This document shows, one piece after another, positions 1-7,861 of a stretch of DNA of 59,336 bases. Source of the stretch: a virus. The position numbers and the translations under genes are program-made. The notes under the pieces were generated by a model. That model was not told the origin of the DNA. It was given only the letters and a program-made list of their open reading frames with translations, and ran no database searches. Location of the stretch: positions 1 to 59,336 of IMG/VR virus record IMGVR_UViG_3300042507_008591; one strand, 5' to 3'. Position 1 is the first letter of the stretch; every line of letters starts with the position of its first letter.

Positions 1-320
1 TCTATTAGTTCAGCACCATATAGTCGTAACATTTGTTTTCTTTCCTCACTCATATTCGATGGCATAACAATCACACATTTAATACCATACATCGCACAGA
101 ACATAGCAAAAGAAATCCCTGCGTTTCCTGATGTTGCCTCCACAAGTGTACCCCCACTTTTTAATAAGTCATTCTCCATCGCCCTTTTTATAATATTACT
201 CATAGGTCTGTCCTTAATGGAACCCGATGGATTCATAAACTCCGCCTTTCCCCATATTCTTACTCCGTCAATATCTAAGGGCAACAAGGGAGTCTTTCCC
301 ACCATTAATTTGTTCTGCAT
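1..320 (-). CDS. PLP-dependent cysteine-synthase-like enzyme (partial, C-terminus outside window)
   Basis: The open frame starts at the ATG at 320 and runs leftward out of the window, giving about 106 residues. The visible part has the fold-type II PLP enzyme signatures: NPSGSIKDRP, which carries the Schiff-base lysine, and TSGNAGIS, the phosphate-binding loop. Both are typical of O-acetylserine sulfhydrylase (CysK/CysM), which makes cysteine from O-acetylserine and sulfide. Related enzymes of the family (cystathionine beta-synthase, diaminopropionate synthases) cannot be excluded without the rest. It lies downstream of two unknown genes and near a sugar-modification cluster. Confident for the family, not for the substrate. 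Confidence 0.85.
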   Translation of the reverse strand, partial: MQNKLMVGKTPLLPLDIDGVRIWGKAEFMNPSGSIKDRPMSNIIKRAMENDLLKSGGTLVEATSGNAGISFAMFCAMYGIKCVIVMPSNMSEERKQMLRLYGAELI

Positions 321-370
321 ATTCAAATTATAAAATGAAAATATAGTAATGGGGAATTAGTGAGTAAATA

Positions 371-396
371 AAAACCCCCACTTTTGGTGAGGGTTC
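371..396 (-). terminator. Rho-independent terminator of the 407-985 gene
   Basis: Read leftward, an ACCCTCAC / GTGGGGGT stem with a CAAAA loop is followed by a run of T. It belongs to a terminator family repeated through the window. Confidence 0.75.
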
Positions 397-406
397 TATT
401 GTCTCC

Positions 407-985
407 TTATTTTTCACTAAGTTTTTTCTTCTTATAGAAATTTGAAATGTTTTCTTTAAATCCTGTTCTTACCACCACTCTATATGCTTCAGGTTCTGAT
501 TTAGAAAATTCAGACATATTCTTGTATTTTGATGCAGATACAATCAATGTCTTCTCATCCCATTTTTTTTCGTTTTTAATCTTATCATGAAATTTGATAT
601 GAAGTCTTGCTTGGAATGTAAGACTAACAATCATAGACTCCATCAAAACTTTACTCATTGAAGTGTGAATAAAAATACTTGGTAGAATCTCTTTGATAGC
701 AGACTTTTTGTTTCTGTACGACTCTTTGAAGTTATTTAAATTTGTTTTTAGAGTTTCCCCGAATCCATTTATAATGTCTTCCATAAACTCTTCACCATAC
801 ATACCTGAAAGTAAGTCTGTGGCGTACTTAACATAGTTTTTTGTTAAATCCCCCTCGTTGTATGAAACTTTGATTTGGTCAGTGTTGCCGAGAATATCAG
901 ACAACGCATAATTGGTAATCTCAAATGAATCTTCACCGATATTCATCTGAACTTTTTCGATTAGTTGTACTAAATTTTTTGTCAT
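407..985 (-). CDS. Hypothetical protein, 192 aa
   Basis: I do not recognise this protein. It is mixed charged and probably mostly helical, with no signal peptide or clear membrane segment, and it ends in a lysine-rich tail (KKKKLSEK). It stands alone between a 110-base intergenic stretch and a terminator at 371-396. I see neither promoter class directly upstream. A small structural or regulatory phage protein is the simplest reading. Confidence 0.7.
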   Translation of the reverse strand: MTKNLVQLIEKVQMNIGEDSFEITNYALSDILGNTDQIKVSYNEGDLTKNYVKYATDLLSGMYGEEFMEDIINGFGETLKTNLNNFKESYRNKKSAIKEILPSIFIHTSMSKVLMESMIVSLTFQARLHIKFHDKIKNEKKWDEKTLIVSASKYKNMSEFSKSEPEAYRVVVRTGFKENISNFYKKKKLSEK

Positions 986-1095
986 ACTATAATGTTTTTT
1001 GATAACATATAAAATTATTATATTATGTAAAGTTTTTCGGTAAATTATTTTTGGTTTTTTATAAAAACATCCCCCTTAAATAGAAAAAATAGATG

Positions 1096-1470
1096 TCAAA
1101 AATCTATACCTGGTCCGAAAGTTCTTGTGTCTATAATTTCATTAACCTGAACAAATGAACTTGGAAGGAGTTTTTGTATATGATAATTTATTTCGGACAT
1201 AACATTATCAAAATCTCTTCTTTGACTATTAACAAAAATATTTACATAGATGACCGGTCGTGTAAAGTTAACGAATCGGTCTATTTCTATTTTTTCAATA
1301 GATTGAATTTCATCAAGTCCATCCATTTCACCAAGACCCCAATTTTCAGAATCTTCTCTTATTTGTTCTATGGTGTTATTAATCTTTTTTTGTAGAAAAT
1401 CAACAATCTTGGATTCATTGATAACCCCCATCACCTCTTGGATTCTTGATATTTGTTCCTGTAGATTCAT
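1096..1470 (-). CDS. Tagged hypothetical protein, 124 aa (candidate capsid-targeted protein)
   Basis: The N-terminus MNLQEQISRIQEVMGVINES contains LQE, IQE and INE steps. This fits the (L/I)xE pattern shared with other short proteins in this window and recalls the peptides that T4 prohead protease removes. Note the matching MNLQEQ string inside the lysin at 25412-25987. The remainder is an alpha/beta protein of unknown fold. A TATTTAT box lies 6 nt before the start, which suggests late expression. Confidence 0.65.
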   Translation of the reverse strand: MNLQEQISRIQEVMGVINESKIVDFLQKKINNTIEQIREDSENWGLGEMDGLDEIQSIEKIEIDRFVNFTRPVIYVNIFVNSQRRDFDNVMSEINYHIQKLLPSSFVQVNEIIDTRTFGPGIDF

Positions 1471-1476
1471 TTAATA

Positions 1477-1483
1477 ATAAATA
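1477..1483 (-). promoter_or_regulatory. TATTTAT candidate late promoter box
   Basis: TATTTAT read leftward, 6 nt before the ATG at 1470. Confidence 0.45.
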
Positions 1484-1495
1484 CCCTTATAAATG

Positions 1496-1520
1496 AAAAA
1501 CCCCCACTTTTGGTGAGAGT
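1496..1520 (-). terminator. Terminator of the sugar-gene operon
   Basis: Same hairpin family as 371-396 (slightly diverged stem, T-rich tail leftward). It lies directly after the stop of the DegT-like gene at 1546. Confidence 0.65.
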
Positions 1521-1545
1521 GCTCTATTAATACCCCCCAAACTTT

Positions 1546-2142
1546 TTATTGTAATTTAAATAAATCATTTCTTGTTAGGTCAGGATAATCTTCTACTGTA
1601 TCTTCATTATCCTTTGGCATTGATGACATTAACCACAATCCTTCCGCGGCATCAGGTGGTGTCATGTACATATTCCATCCCATAAACCTTATATTATCTT
1701 GGGTATATGGTATTTCATCCCTACCTTCGTGTCTTGCTTTCTTAAACCATTGGTACGCTTCTTCATTATCAGTTAGAATCATTCCACCCTTTCTCATTTT
1801 TAATATCTTCTTGGGATGAAACGATAAACACATGAATGCGTTTGGTATGTACATATTTGAAGTGAATCTTCTTGCGGAATCATAAATCGGATATGGTTTT
1901 AATTGATACAACCCTTTCCATTCCACATCATCAAAAGATAGTTTACCCCCTGATGCCATTACAGCTTGTGGAACCGATAAGTAAGTCTTCTTAGGTATTG
2001 TAACATTTTCTACATTCAAATATGTACAACATAAAAATAATGCATCAGTGCAATTATCTAATGCTACAGCATACGGAGCTCCTGTATATTCGGCAATCTC
2101 CTCCTCAAACATTTGTACTATCTTATATGGATTGTGTTTCAT
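1546..2142 (-). CDS. Short DegT/DnrJ/EryC1-family aminotransferase-like protein
   Basis: At 198 residues this is about half the usual 370-400 of sugar aminotransferases, but it keeps the core PLP features. These are an early SG/D-type cofactor region (ALDNCTDALF), the cofactor aspartate in PIYDSARRF, and SFHPKK with the lysine that would form the Schiff base. The C-terminal small domain is missing, and the gene ends cleanly before a terminator, so this is a minimal version rather than an obvious frameshift. It overlaps the acetyltransferase gene by 20 bases. The expected role is transamination of a keto-sugar or related keto substrate. Activity without the C-terminal domain is uncertain. Confidence 0.75.
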   Translation of the reverse strand: MKHNPYKIVQMFEEEIAEYTGAPYAVALDNCTDALFLCCTYLNVENVTIPKKTYLSVPQAVMASGGKLSFDDVEWKGLYQLKPYPIYDSARRFTSNMYIPNAFMCLSFHPKKILKMRKGGMILTDNEEAYQWFKKARHEGRDEIPYTQDNIRFMGWNMYMTPPDAAEGLWLMSSMPKDNEDTVEDYPDLTRNDLFKLQ

Positions 2143-2779
2143 TGTCTCTAATTATTTTACATGGATTACCGTAAGCAATTACGTTATCAGGAATGTCTTT
2201 TGTTACAACCGAACCCGCCCCTATTATGGAATTCTTTCCTATCTTTACCCCGTCAATTATATTTGCCCCCATTCCTATTGTGGTTCCTTCCCCTATTATT
2301 ACGTTACCTGCTATGTTTACACCTGGGTTAATTGAGGTGTAATTTTCTATTGTCGTGTGATGACCTATTGATACGTTTCTGTTTATAGTCACGTAATTTC
2401 CTATTATAGTATGAGCCGCTATGCTTACTAGTGAGTTAATCAGTATTCCCCTACCTAAAATAACTGTGTCACTCTTACTTAATGTTGAATGAATAACATT
2501 AGTGGCTTTGTTGATATCTAAGTTATATCTGTTTACCAAAGTTTTTTTTATTGATGGTTTGTAAACACCCAAACAAAATTGTGGATATTGATTTACATCA
2601 AGTTCAGTGAACATATTGATATTGAAACTTGGGTGGGATATTTTATTTAATATCTCTAAATTAAGATTATTGAACACATCTACTTCTCCAAATATTGCAT
2701 TGGAAGTTAAATTATCAAATATCATCGTGAGAATATTATCACCTTTCCCTACTATCAATAAGTTTGTTTCCATATCCAT
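2123..2779 (-). CDS. NeuD/PglD-like sugar O/N-acyltransferase (left-handed beta-helix)
   Basis: The N-terminal part (about 1-85) starts with a short nucleotide-binding-like strand, NLLIVGKGDN. The C-terminal part (about 100-215) is a run of hexapeptide repeats such as IGHHTTIENYTSINPG and IGKNSIIGAGSVVTKDIP, ending with GNPCKI. This is the layout of NeuD/PglD acetyltransferases, which move an acetyl group from acetyl-CoA to an amino sugar. The usual catalytic histidine is plausible in GHHTT. It overlaps both neighbours, so it is translated as part of the operon with the aminotransferase-like gene. Confidence 0.85.
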   Translation of the reverse strand: MDMETNLLIVGKGDNILTMIFDNLTSNAIFGEVDVFNNLNLEILNKISHPSFNINMFTELDVNQYPQFCLGVYKPSIKKTLVNRYNLDINKATNVIHSTLSKSDTVILGRGILINSLVSIAAHTIIGNYVTINRNVSIGHHTTIENYTSINPGVNIAGNVIIGEGTTIGMGANIIDGVKIGKNSIIGAGSVVTKDIPDNVIAYGNPCKIIRDNETQSI

Positions 2780-3572
2780 TTTCTCTTAGTTCTTTTGATG
2801 ACACACACTCCATTTCCAATTCATCCATTATTCGATATGCTCGCTTGAGAAGTTCTATGTTGGTAGCCTTTATCTTACCTTTGTAATATAAATTATCTTC
2901 CAAACCAATTCTTATCCCATCAAACTCTAATAAACCAATTATATTGCTTTTTAATTGGTGATTTCCAATCCCACCTATACAAGTTGTAACATTATGTGGT
3001 ATAGCGCTTTTTATTGCCGCTAATGAGTTTAAATCACTTTGTGCATTATAGATATTACCCAAAATTACATTCATGTAAAATGGTGGCTTTAGTATGTTTT
3101 TTGAAATTAAGTATTTGGTGTAATTGACCATTCCGGAATCAAAACATTCAATTTCTGGTTGCACACCATATTCCCCCATTTTGGAAATTAAATTCAATAT
3201 CATCTCAGGTTGATTTGTTGATGTTCCACTTGGGAAGTTAAGTGATGACATCGTTAATGAACCCATATCTGGCAAGCATTCCAATACTTCCGTTCTCTGA
3301 CTGAGCTCAGGGAAATTCCTTCCCGTTAATGAAGCGCAAACCAAAAGCTCTGGACAGTATTTTCTTATCCCCTGAATAATCTGTCCGTAAATTTCTTTCT
3401 TGTATGTATTCGAAAAAGTTTCAGGGTCTCTGGCGTGTATGTGCGTTATACTTATACCAATCTCATAAGCTTGGTGCACTTCCTCAATTATCTCGTTGAG
3501 TTCAAGTGGTGCTAAAGAATTTTCTTTAGTGGGTTGCGTTCCAGTTGGAGTAAAATTAATTATCTTTTTCAT
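2739..3572 (-). CDS. BKACE-family beta-keto acid cleavage enzyme
   Basis: The start (MKKIINFTPTGTQPTKEN) and THIHARD, with the zinc-binding HxH pair, mark this as a member of the 3-keto-5-aminohexanoate cleavage enzyme family (DUF849, BKACE). The family condenses a beta-keto acid with acetyl-CoA to give a CoA ester and acetoacetate. At 277 residues it is full length for the family. It overlaps the acetyltransferase gene by about 40 bases and the upstream glycosyltransferase-like gene by 4. I know of no standard phage role; it could supply an unusual acyl-CoA for the neighbouring acyltransferase, which is inference. Confidence 0.88.
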   Translation of the reverse strand: MKKIINFTPTGTQPTKENSLAPLELNEIIEEVHQAYEIGISITHIHARDPETFSNTYKKEIYGQIIQGIRKYCPELLVCASLTGRNFPELSQRTEVLECLPDMGSLTMSSLNFPSGTSTNQPEMILNLISKMGEYGVQPEIECFDSGMVNYTKYLISKNILKPPFYMNVILGNIYNAQSDLNSLAAIKSAIPHNVTTCIGGIGNHQLKSNIIGLLEFDGIRIGLEDNLYYKGKIKATNIELLKRAYRIMDELEMECVSSKELRENGYGNKLIDSRER

Positions 3573-4522
3573 CTGCTTTTGCTAAATGCATTTTGTTTGA
3601 AAGTTTCGAGTTCTTCTTTGTTATTTACCCGAAATTCGTAAATCATGGAGTTGTTTTGAAAAACCATTATGCTTTTGAAATCATCTATATCACACAATGT
3701 TCTTATGTGCCAATGGTGGGGTGGAACGATGATATTCTGAGTAAAATTCTCGTTGGTAATAACCATAACTTTTTCATTGTCACCCCATATGTTTCTGATG
3801 AAAAACTCAACCTTTTCTTTGAATGGATTATAAAACATTGTAAAATGTTTTTTTCTGTCTGAAACCTCTACCCCTGAAAGTTTTGTTTTGGTTGTTTTAC
3901 TTTCTAAGAATTTGACATTGAAATCTTTGAATATGTGTTTTGTATAATTTTCTAATGGAACGCACGGGAGATTTAACATGGTATTGTTCATATGCTCCTT
4001 ATCATAATTTTGGAAAGTGTCGGGTAAATTCGAAACATTAAATGATTTAAAACACCCTAATAAAAAACCATTTTTTGTACCATCACTTGTGTAAAAAACC
4101 GCATCATTATTTTGGAGATGTTCATTGTGTTCTTCAAATATTTTTTTATCCAATACTTGAGTGTCATATTCCAAATGGTGTAATCTTTCATACCCGAAGT
4201 TCTTTGCAATTTTTGAGCCCATTGAAAACATTCGGTAAATTGCAAATCCGTAAAAGTTTTTTGTTCTGTACTTAGACCATATTTCGAAGTCATCCGCTAT
4301 AAAATACTCAAAACTCCTTAAATTTGGGTCCTCACTCACATCATTTAGATGGTCGTAAAAATAATACTGACATAGTTTTTGAATTCTAAGTGGTGTGTGA
4401 CTGTGATTGATAAGCAAAATATCAAAACCAGTTTCTTTAACCGACAAAATTGTCTTTTCTAAAATCTCCTCATACTGAGGAGTTGGAGTAAAAGCTGTAA
4501 TTAAGATTAAATCTTTCATCAA
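3569..4522 (-). CDS. Glycosyltransferase-like protein, 317 aa
   Basis: The N-terminal 170 residues resemble a GT-A type nucleotide-sugar fold: strand LILITAFTP, then YERLHHLEYDTQVLD, which offers a DxD-like metal site after a helix-rich region. The C-terminal 130 residues form a beta-rich domain with PPHHWHIRT. It is the first gene of the leftward operon that holds the BKACE, acetyltransferase and DegT-like genes, so a role in building a decorated glycan is likely. The family assignment is tentative. Confidence 0.55.
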   Translation of the reverse strand: MMKDLILITAFTPTPQYEEILEKTILSVKETGFDILLINHSHTPLRIQKLCQYYFYDHLNDVSEDPNLRSFEYFIADDFEIWSKYRTKNFYGFAIYRMFSMGSKIAKNFGYERLHHLEYDTQVLDKKIFEEHNEHLQNNDAVFYTSDGTKNGFLLGCFKSFNVSNLPDTFQNYDKEHMNNTMLNLPCVPLENYTKHIFKDFNVKFLESKTTKTKLSGVEVSDRKKHFTMFYNPFKEKVEFFIRNIWGDNEKVMVITNENFTQNIIVPPHHWHIRTLCDIDDFKSIMVFQNNSMIYEFRVNNKEELETFKQNAFSKSR

Positions 4523-4584
4523 GTATGTACGTAATAAAAAAATCTAATTGAAAACAACCCTTTCGTAAACCATTGCAAAATAAC

Positions 4585-4617
4585 AAACCCTCACTTTTGG
4601 TGAGGGTTCTTTTTTTA
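4585..4617 (-). terminator. Terminator after the 4618 gene, possibly bidirectional
   Basis: ACCCTCAC / GTGAGGGT stem with a TTTTG-type loop. T-rich sequence follows the stem rightward, and a weaker T-run leftward. Confidence 0.65.
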
Positions 4618-4989
4618 CTATTTGTTAAACGTGAGTGTTATATTACCCCCACTTTCAAATTCGTTCCACTGTAAGAGAGTTTCTCCACCGTTTGATGTCT
4701 GAGTCCATGTCTTACCGTTTGCGTCAGCCACCATCTCTATAGATTGGTCACCGTCCGCCATCCATCCGCGGTCTACATATACTCCCGCCTCAGGACCGAA
4801 TGAAAGGTTACCTTGCATATACCATACATTCTCTTGTACCCAAAACAAAAGACTCTTGGTATTGTGTACCTCAGTTGATGACCAACTGAATGTTGAGTTA
4901 GGTACCATCGTTGTATTACCAGGTCCTACTCCATCTATAGTCAGGTTGTATCCTGTATTATTATTGATTGTAATGTTTGCTTGCCACAT
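4618..4989 (-). CDS. Hypothetical beta-rich protein, 123 aa
   Basis: Not recognised. The sequence is strand-rich, with many Asn, Gly, Ser and Trp and few charges (ANITINNNTGYNLTIDG at the N-terminus), like a beta-sandwich structural or binding protein. An upstream ATG at 5019 is open in frame, but I choose 4989 because the TATTTAT box at 5002-5008 would otherwise lie inside the gene. A virion decoration protein or a small lectin-like protein is possible. It is flanked by a terminator, so it is probably expressed alone. Confidence 0.7.
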   Translation of the reverse strand: MWQANITINNNTGYNLTIDGVGPGNTTMVPNSTFSWSSTEVHNTKSLLFWVQENVWYMQGNLSFGPEAGVYVDRGWMADGDQSIEMVADANGKTWTQTSNGGETLLQWNEFESGGNITLTFNK

Positions 4990-5001
4990 AAGTTTTTCCC
5001 T

Positions 5002-5008
5002 ATAAATA
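5002..5008 (-). promoter_or_regulatory. TATTTAT candidate late promoter box
   Basis: TATTTATA read leftward, 12 nt before the ATG at 4989. Confidence 0.45.
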
Positions 5009-5036
5009 TTTACCCCCACTTTTATGTCTGACCTAA

Positions 5037-5375
5037 TTACACTCTGTTGTAATCATCTTGTAATCTAACGATATCATCTTCTCCGAAGTATTCTCCCGTT
5101 TGAGTTTCAATGAACACCAAGGGATTGTTTTGTTTATTTTCTACTCTGTGGTGTGTACCCCTCGAGATTTGTATGTAATCATTCTTCTGAAGTTCATATA
5201 CCTCTTCGTTTATGGTTACCGTAGCAACCCCCTCTTTTACTCTCCAAAACTCGTCTCTTTTGAAATGATATTGAAGTGATAATCTTCCTCCTGAATTTAC
5301 AGTTATTCTCTTTAACTTACAATCCTCCCCATCGTGGAGAACTTCATAGTATCCCCATGGTCTTTCTTCTTTCAT
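5037..5375 (-). CDS. Cupin of the type II phosphomannose isomerase family
   Basis: RPWGYYEVL at the start, SLQYHFKRDEFWRVKEG and ISRGTHHRVEN match the C-terminal cupin of mannose-6-phosphate isomerase / mannose-1-phosphate guanylyltransferase proteins. The metal ligands are in the QYHFKRDE and HHRV regions. The protein is 112 residues, a single barrel without the nucleotidyltransferase domain. It could isomerise a sugar phosphate or bind a sugar; free-standing members also include sugar epimerase-like cupins. It lies upstream of the glycan cluster and immediately downstream of a methyltransferase. Confidence 0.85.
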   Translation of the reverse strand: MKEERPWGYYEVLHDGEDCKLKRITVNSGGRLSLQYHFKRDEFWRVKEGVATVTINEEVYELQKNDYIQISRGTHHRVENKQNNPLVFIETQTGEYFGEDDIVRLQDDYNRV

Positions 5376-5404
5376 AAAATGTTAATTTATATCTTAAAGA
5401 ATTA

Positions 5405-5986
5405 TTAACCTCTCTTTAAAATCGTAAATCCATTATTATGTGTAAACCTCTCGGCTATTGACCAATGTGGATTGTCCAGCAAAAACTCCTCTACCGCCTT
5501 CCATATACCAATACCCTGTGGTTGCCAATCATCACCCCAATCCAAATAAGAATCTTCATCATAAGATTCGTAAGATGTTGTATCATGCAATACAATGTAT
5601 TTCGAAACCTTATCAGCATGCAGGTCCAATTCCGCTTTTAATTGTTTGTATGCGTGCCAAGTGTCAATAAAAAGGAGTTCCGTGGGTTCAATCTCCACCT
5701 GTAAAACATTCGCCAATGTGAAACTAAAATTGGTACCAAGGGCTTTGGCAGTATCCGCCAAATCCTCTAATGAACCCCCCAAATTGTCAGGATGCTGAAT
5801 ATCATAACATATCAAATGCTCAGGTTTGGTGTACAACCACCCCCATGTCGATACAATATTTCTAACACCCATCTCCGTGATGTGTTTGCATTCGCTACCA
5901 TAATTGATTATCGCATCGAAATGTTCATTAATGTCTGAGGGTGTAGACTTAAGCTCTTGAACCTTATGGTATATGTCGACAACCAT
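5405..5986 (-). CDS. Class I SAM-dependent methyltransferase (CmcI / Methyltransf_24-like)
   Basis: The 193-residue protein has TEMGVRNIVSTWGW in place of the glycine-rich SAM loop, then a second strand with LICYDIQHP. TELLFIDTWHAYKQLKAEL is followed by the conserved YIVLHDTT strand. The last two are hallmarks of the family that includes CmcI and rhamnosyl O-methyltransferases, where the aspartates bind a metal. Its likely substrate is a sugar or small molecule. It is adjacent to the cupin, consistent with glycan modification. Confidence 0.75.
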   Translation of the reverse strand: MVVDIYHKVQELKSTPSDINEHFDAIINYGSECKHITEMGVRNIVSTWGWLYTKPEHLICYDIQHPDNLGGSLEDLADTAKALGTNFSFTLANVLQVEIEPTELLFIDTWHAYKQLKAELDLHADKVSKYIVLHDTTSYESYDEDSYLDWGDDWQPQGIGIWKAVEEFLLDNPHWSIAERFTHNNGFTILKRG

Positions 5987-5993
5987 ATTTTTT

Positions 5994-6425
5994 TTAAATT
6001 AATTCGATTGTGTTAATTTTATCTCCTTGAGCGATTTGGTCGATGATATCTAAACCCTCCACTACTTTACCGAAACAAGTGTGGTTACCATCCAAATGTT
6101 GTGTAACCTGACGGTTATGACAAATGAAAAACTGTGAACCTCCTGTGTTTCTTCCAGCGTGAGCCATTGACAATACTCCCTTATCATGGAACTGATTCGG
6201 AGCTGTTACCTCACATTGAATATTGTATCCAGGCCCTCCTCTTCCTGTTCCCTCAGGACATCCACCTTGAATCATGAAGTTTGGAATCACTCGGTGGAAA
6301 TTGAGTCCGTTGTAGAACCCTTTATTAATTAAATCAAGAAAGTTCTTGACGGTGATGGGAGTCGCCTCATCGTATAATTCAGCAATCATGTCTCCCTTGA
6401 CAGTGGAAATTTTAACTCTACTCAT
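5994..6425 (-). CDS. Cyclophilin-type peptidyl-prolyl cis-trans isomerase
   Basis: A complete small cyclophilin of 143 residues. FHRVIPNFMIQGG carries the catalytic arginine, GVLSMAHAGRNTGGSQFFI is the substrate-binding stretch, and HLDGNHTCFGKVVEG supplies the Trp/His region. There is no signal peptide, so it acts in the cytoplasm, where it speeds proline isomerisation during protein folding. Phage cyclophilins are uncommon; virion proteins or the proline-containing exported proteins encoded here may be clients. A TATACTTT stretch near 6437-6445 may be its promoter. Confidence 0.95.
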   Translation of the reverse strand: MSRVKISTVKGDMIAELYDEATPITVKNFLDLINKGFYNGLNFHRVIPNFMIQGGCPEGTGRGGPGYNIQCEVTAPNQFHDKGVLSMAHAGRNTGGSQFFICHNRQVTQHLDGNHTCFGKVVEGLDIIDQIAQGDKINTIELI

Positions 6426-6454
6426 ATTCTTTTTTTTAAAGTATAAACAAACTA

Positions 6455-6949
6455 TTAATCACAGACAACCCCTTCTTCAAAATACACTCTTTTGTTCACC
6501 CCCACCATTTGTTTGTACCATCTACCTTCACCATCCATCCAAATGTATGGGTCATCAGGGTTTTCAGGCCATCCTTGTGCTGAGTAGTACCCATAGTCTT
6601 TACGAAGTAAGTTTGCCCTGTGAGACGAATGGAACTCTTCGTTACCGAGCCAATGTGGTAAAACAAAATCCCCAAGGATTGGTTCGTACTCCATTGTATT
6701 CTTGAACCCACGGTCCTTCCACTCATCAATACAATCGTTGTAGTACATCTTCAGAGCATTGACGTAATCTCTCCACATAACCGAACAAGGATGTGATACC
6801 CACCCCTTATATGGATTACCGTCTTTACGTGGACGTTGAGTAATGGCAGAGATAATCTGATAAGCTTCGACTCGTTGTTTGCCGAGTCGTTTGTTATCCA
6901 AAGCCCTTAAAGATAACCTAAAATCAGAATACGGGAGAAAGGTCTGCAT
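6455..6949 (-). CDS. Pyrimidine dimer DNA glycosylase (MSMEG_6728 / DenV-related)
   Basis: The start TFLPYSDFRLSLRALDNKRL, followed by GKQRVEAYQI, is the signature of the MSMEG_6728 family, which is related to T4 endonuclease V. Those enzymes cut the glycosidic bond and nick DNA at UV-induced pyrimidine dimers. The residue after Met is not the usual Thr of T4 DenV, but TF follows closely. Conserved HPCSVMWRDY and LPHWLGNEEFHSSHR also fit. At 164 residues it is full length. It overlaps the upstream gene by 26 bases, so the two are co-expressed. Confidence 0.88.
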   Translation of the reverse strand: MQTFLPYSDFRLSLRALDNKRLGKQRVEAYQIISAITQRPRKDGNPYKGWVSHPCSVMWRDYVNALKMYYNDCIDEWKDRGFKNTMEYEPILGDFVLPHWLGNEEFHSSHRANLLRKDYGYYSAQGWPENPDDPYIWMDGEGRWYKQMVGVNKRVYFEEGVVCD

Positions 6950-7220
6950 TTTTGGTGAGTTTCTTGTATGTTAAAAAACCTTCAATATCACGGATAATTT
7001 GATTGAGAATCTCGTAACGTTTGTAACCACGAACAATACTTCCCGTGGCGAAATACAACATACCATTCTTCTCTTTTAAATGAACAATCACTCCATTTGA
7101 GAGAACAATCTTCTTCTTAGTACGTTTGACACAAACAACCTTGGTGTCTACAGAAGTCTTGTATCCTTTACCTTCTTTGAGGTGGTAAAGGAAAATGTGG
7201 GCTTTGGTGTACATATCCAT
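6924..7220 (-). CDS. Hypothetical basic protein, 98 aa
   Basis: Not recognised. It is lysine-rich with alternating short strands (TKVVCVKRTKKKIVLSNG, then VIVHLKEKNGMLYFATGSI) and a helical C-terminus, like a small nucleic-acid-binding barrel. An ATG at 7238 is also open, but the TACATTTG box ending at 7225 sits 4 nt before the ATG at 7220, a spacing seen at several other genes here, so I choose 7220. It is co-transcribed with the dimer glycosylase. Confidence 0.7.
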   Translation of the reverse strand: MDMYTKAHIFLYHLKEGKGYKTSVDTKVVCVKRTKKKIVLSNGVIVHLKEKNGMLYFATGSIVRGYKRYEILNQIIRDIEGFLTYKKLTKNADLSPVF

Positions 7221-7224
7221 AAGA

Positions 7225-7232
7225 CAAATGTA
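7225..7232 (-). promoter_or_regulatory. TAnnTTTG host-type promoter box (TACATTTG)
   Basis: Exact Bacteroidota -7 consensus read leftward, 4 nt before the chosen start at 7220. Implies a leaderless or near-leaderless mRNA. Confidence 0.5.
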
Positions 7233-7261
7233 CAACAAAAATTTGATTTAGAACAAAAATT

Positions 7262-7840
7262 CTATCTTAATCCCAATTTTCTTAAGAAACTTTTCCAATT
7301 CTCTCGACGTCTTCTCATCCTCACAAGTCTAGCTCTTGCGCTCCCTCCTTGACAACCGGTTGCTTTGGAGGCAATTCTACCATATCTTCTGCGTCGTCCT
7401 CCACCTGAGCCACCTCTGTTATTTCCCAATGAGTTGATGATTTTACTTAAAATACTAATTGCCAACAGTCCCAAAACACCATGGACAGCTGCGGTAGGAA
7501 CTTCCACCCCACCGATGTTTGTTACCCTTTCGAAGTATGGTGTAGATTGTTCTTTAATATTTCTAAGAGATATAATTTTCTTTAACTCATCTCTTAATTG
7601 GTCAGGGCTCATCTGTGATAAATTACTCAAAACCCGAGATAATAAACTTTTGTTTTTCGGGTCTTGAACTTGAGCGAGAATCTCTTCATCAGGTATTTCC
7701 CCACCTAAATCTTCGACATCAACTTCTACCACTCCGCTTAGTAGGTCGTTGAGTTCATCGAGTTCATCTTGAAGACAAACATCGGTGTCTTGTTCATTCA
7801 ACAATTTATTGTATTGAGATTCAGAAATAATGTATTTCAT
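7262..7840 (-). CDS. Tagged protein with membrane segment and Arg-rich tail, 192 aa
   Basis: The N-terminus MKYIISESQYNKLL carries the IISESQ tag shared with the 8151 and 8548 genes. An acidic helical stretch follows to about residue 100. Next come a hydrophobic segment (VHGVLGLLAISILSKII, about 117-133), a glycine run, and a very basic C-terminus (GGGRRRRYGR, ARLVRMRRRR). The basic tail could bind DNA and the tag could direct it into the prohead, so an internal virion protein is an attractive but unproven reading. It is downstream of the small two-segment membrane protein, in one operon. Confidence 0.75.
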   Translation of the reverse strand: MKYIISESQYNKLLNEQDTDVCLQDELDELNDLLSGVVEVDVEDLGGEIPDEEILAQVQDPKNKSLLSRVLSNLSQMSPDQLRDELKKIISLRNIKEQSTPYFERVTNIGGVEVPTAAVHGVLGLLAISILSKIINSLGNNRGGSGGGRRRRYGRIASKATGCQGGSARARLVRMRRRRENWKSFLRKLGLR

Positions 7841-7861
7841 AGTTTTTTTGTTTGATAATTA

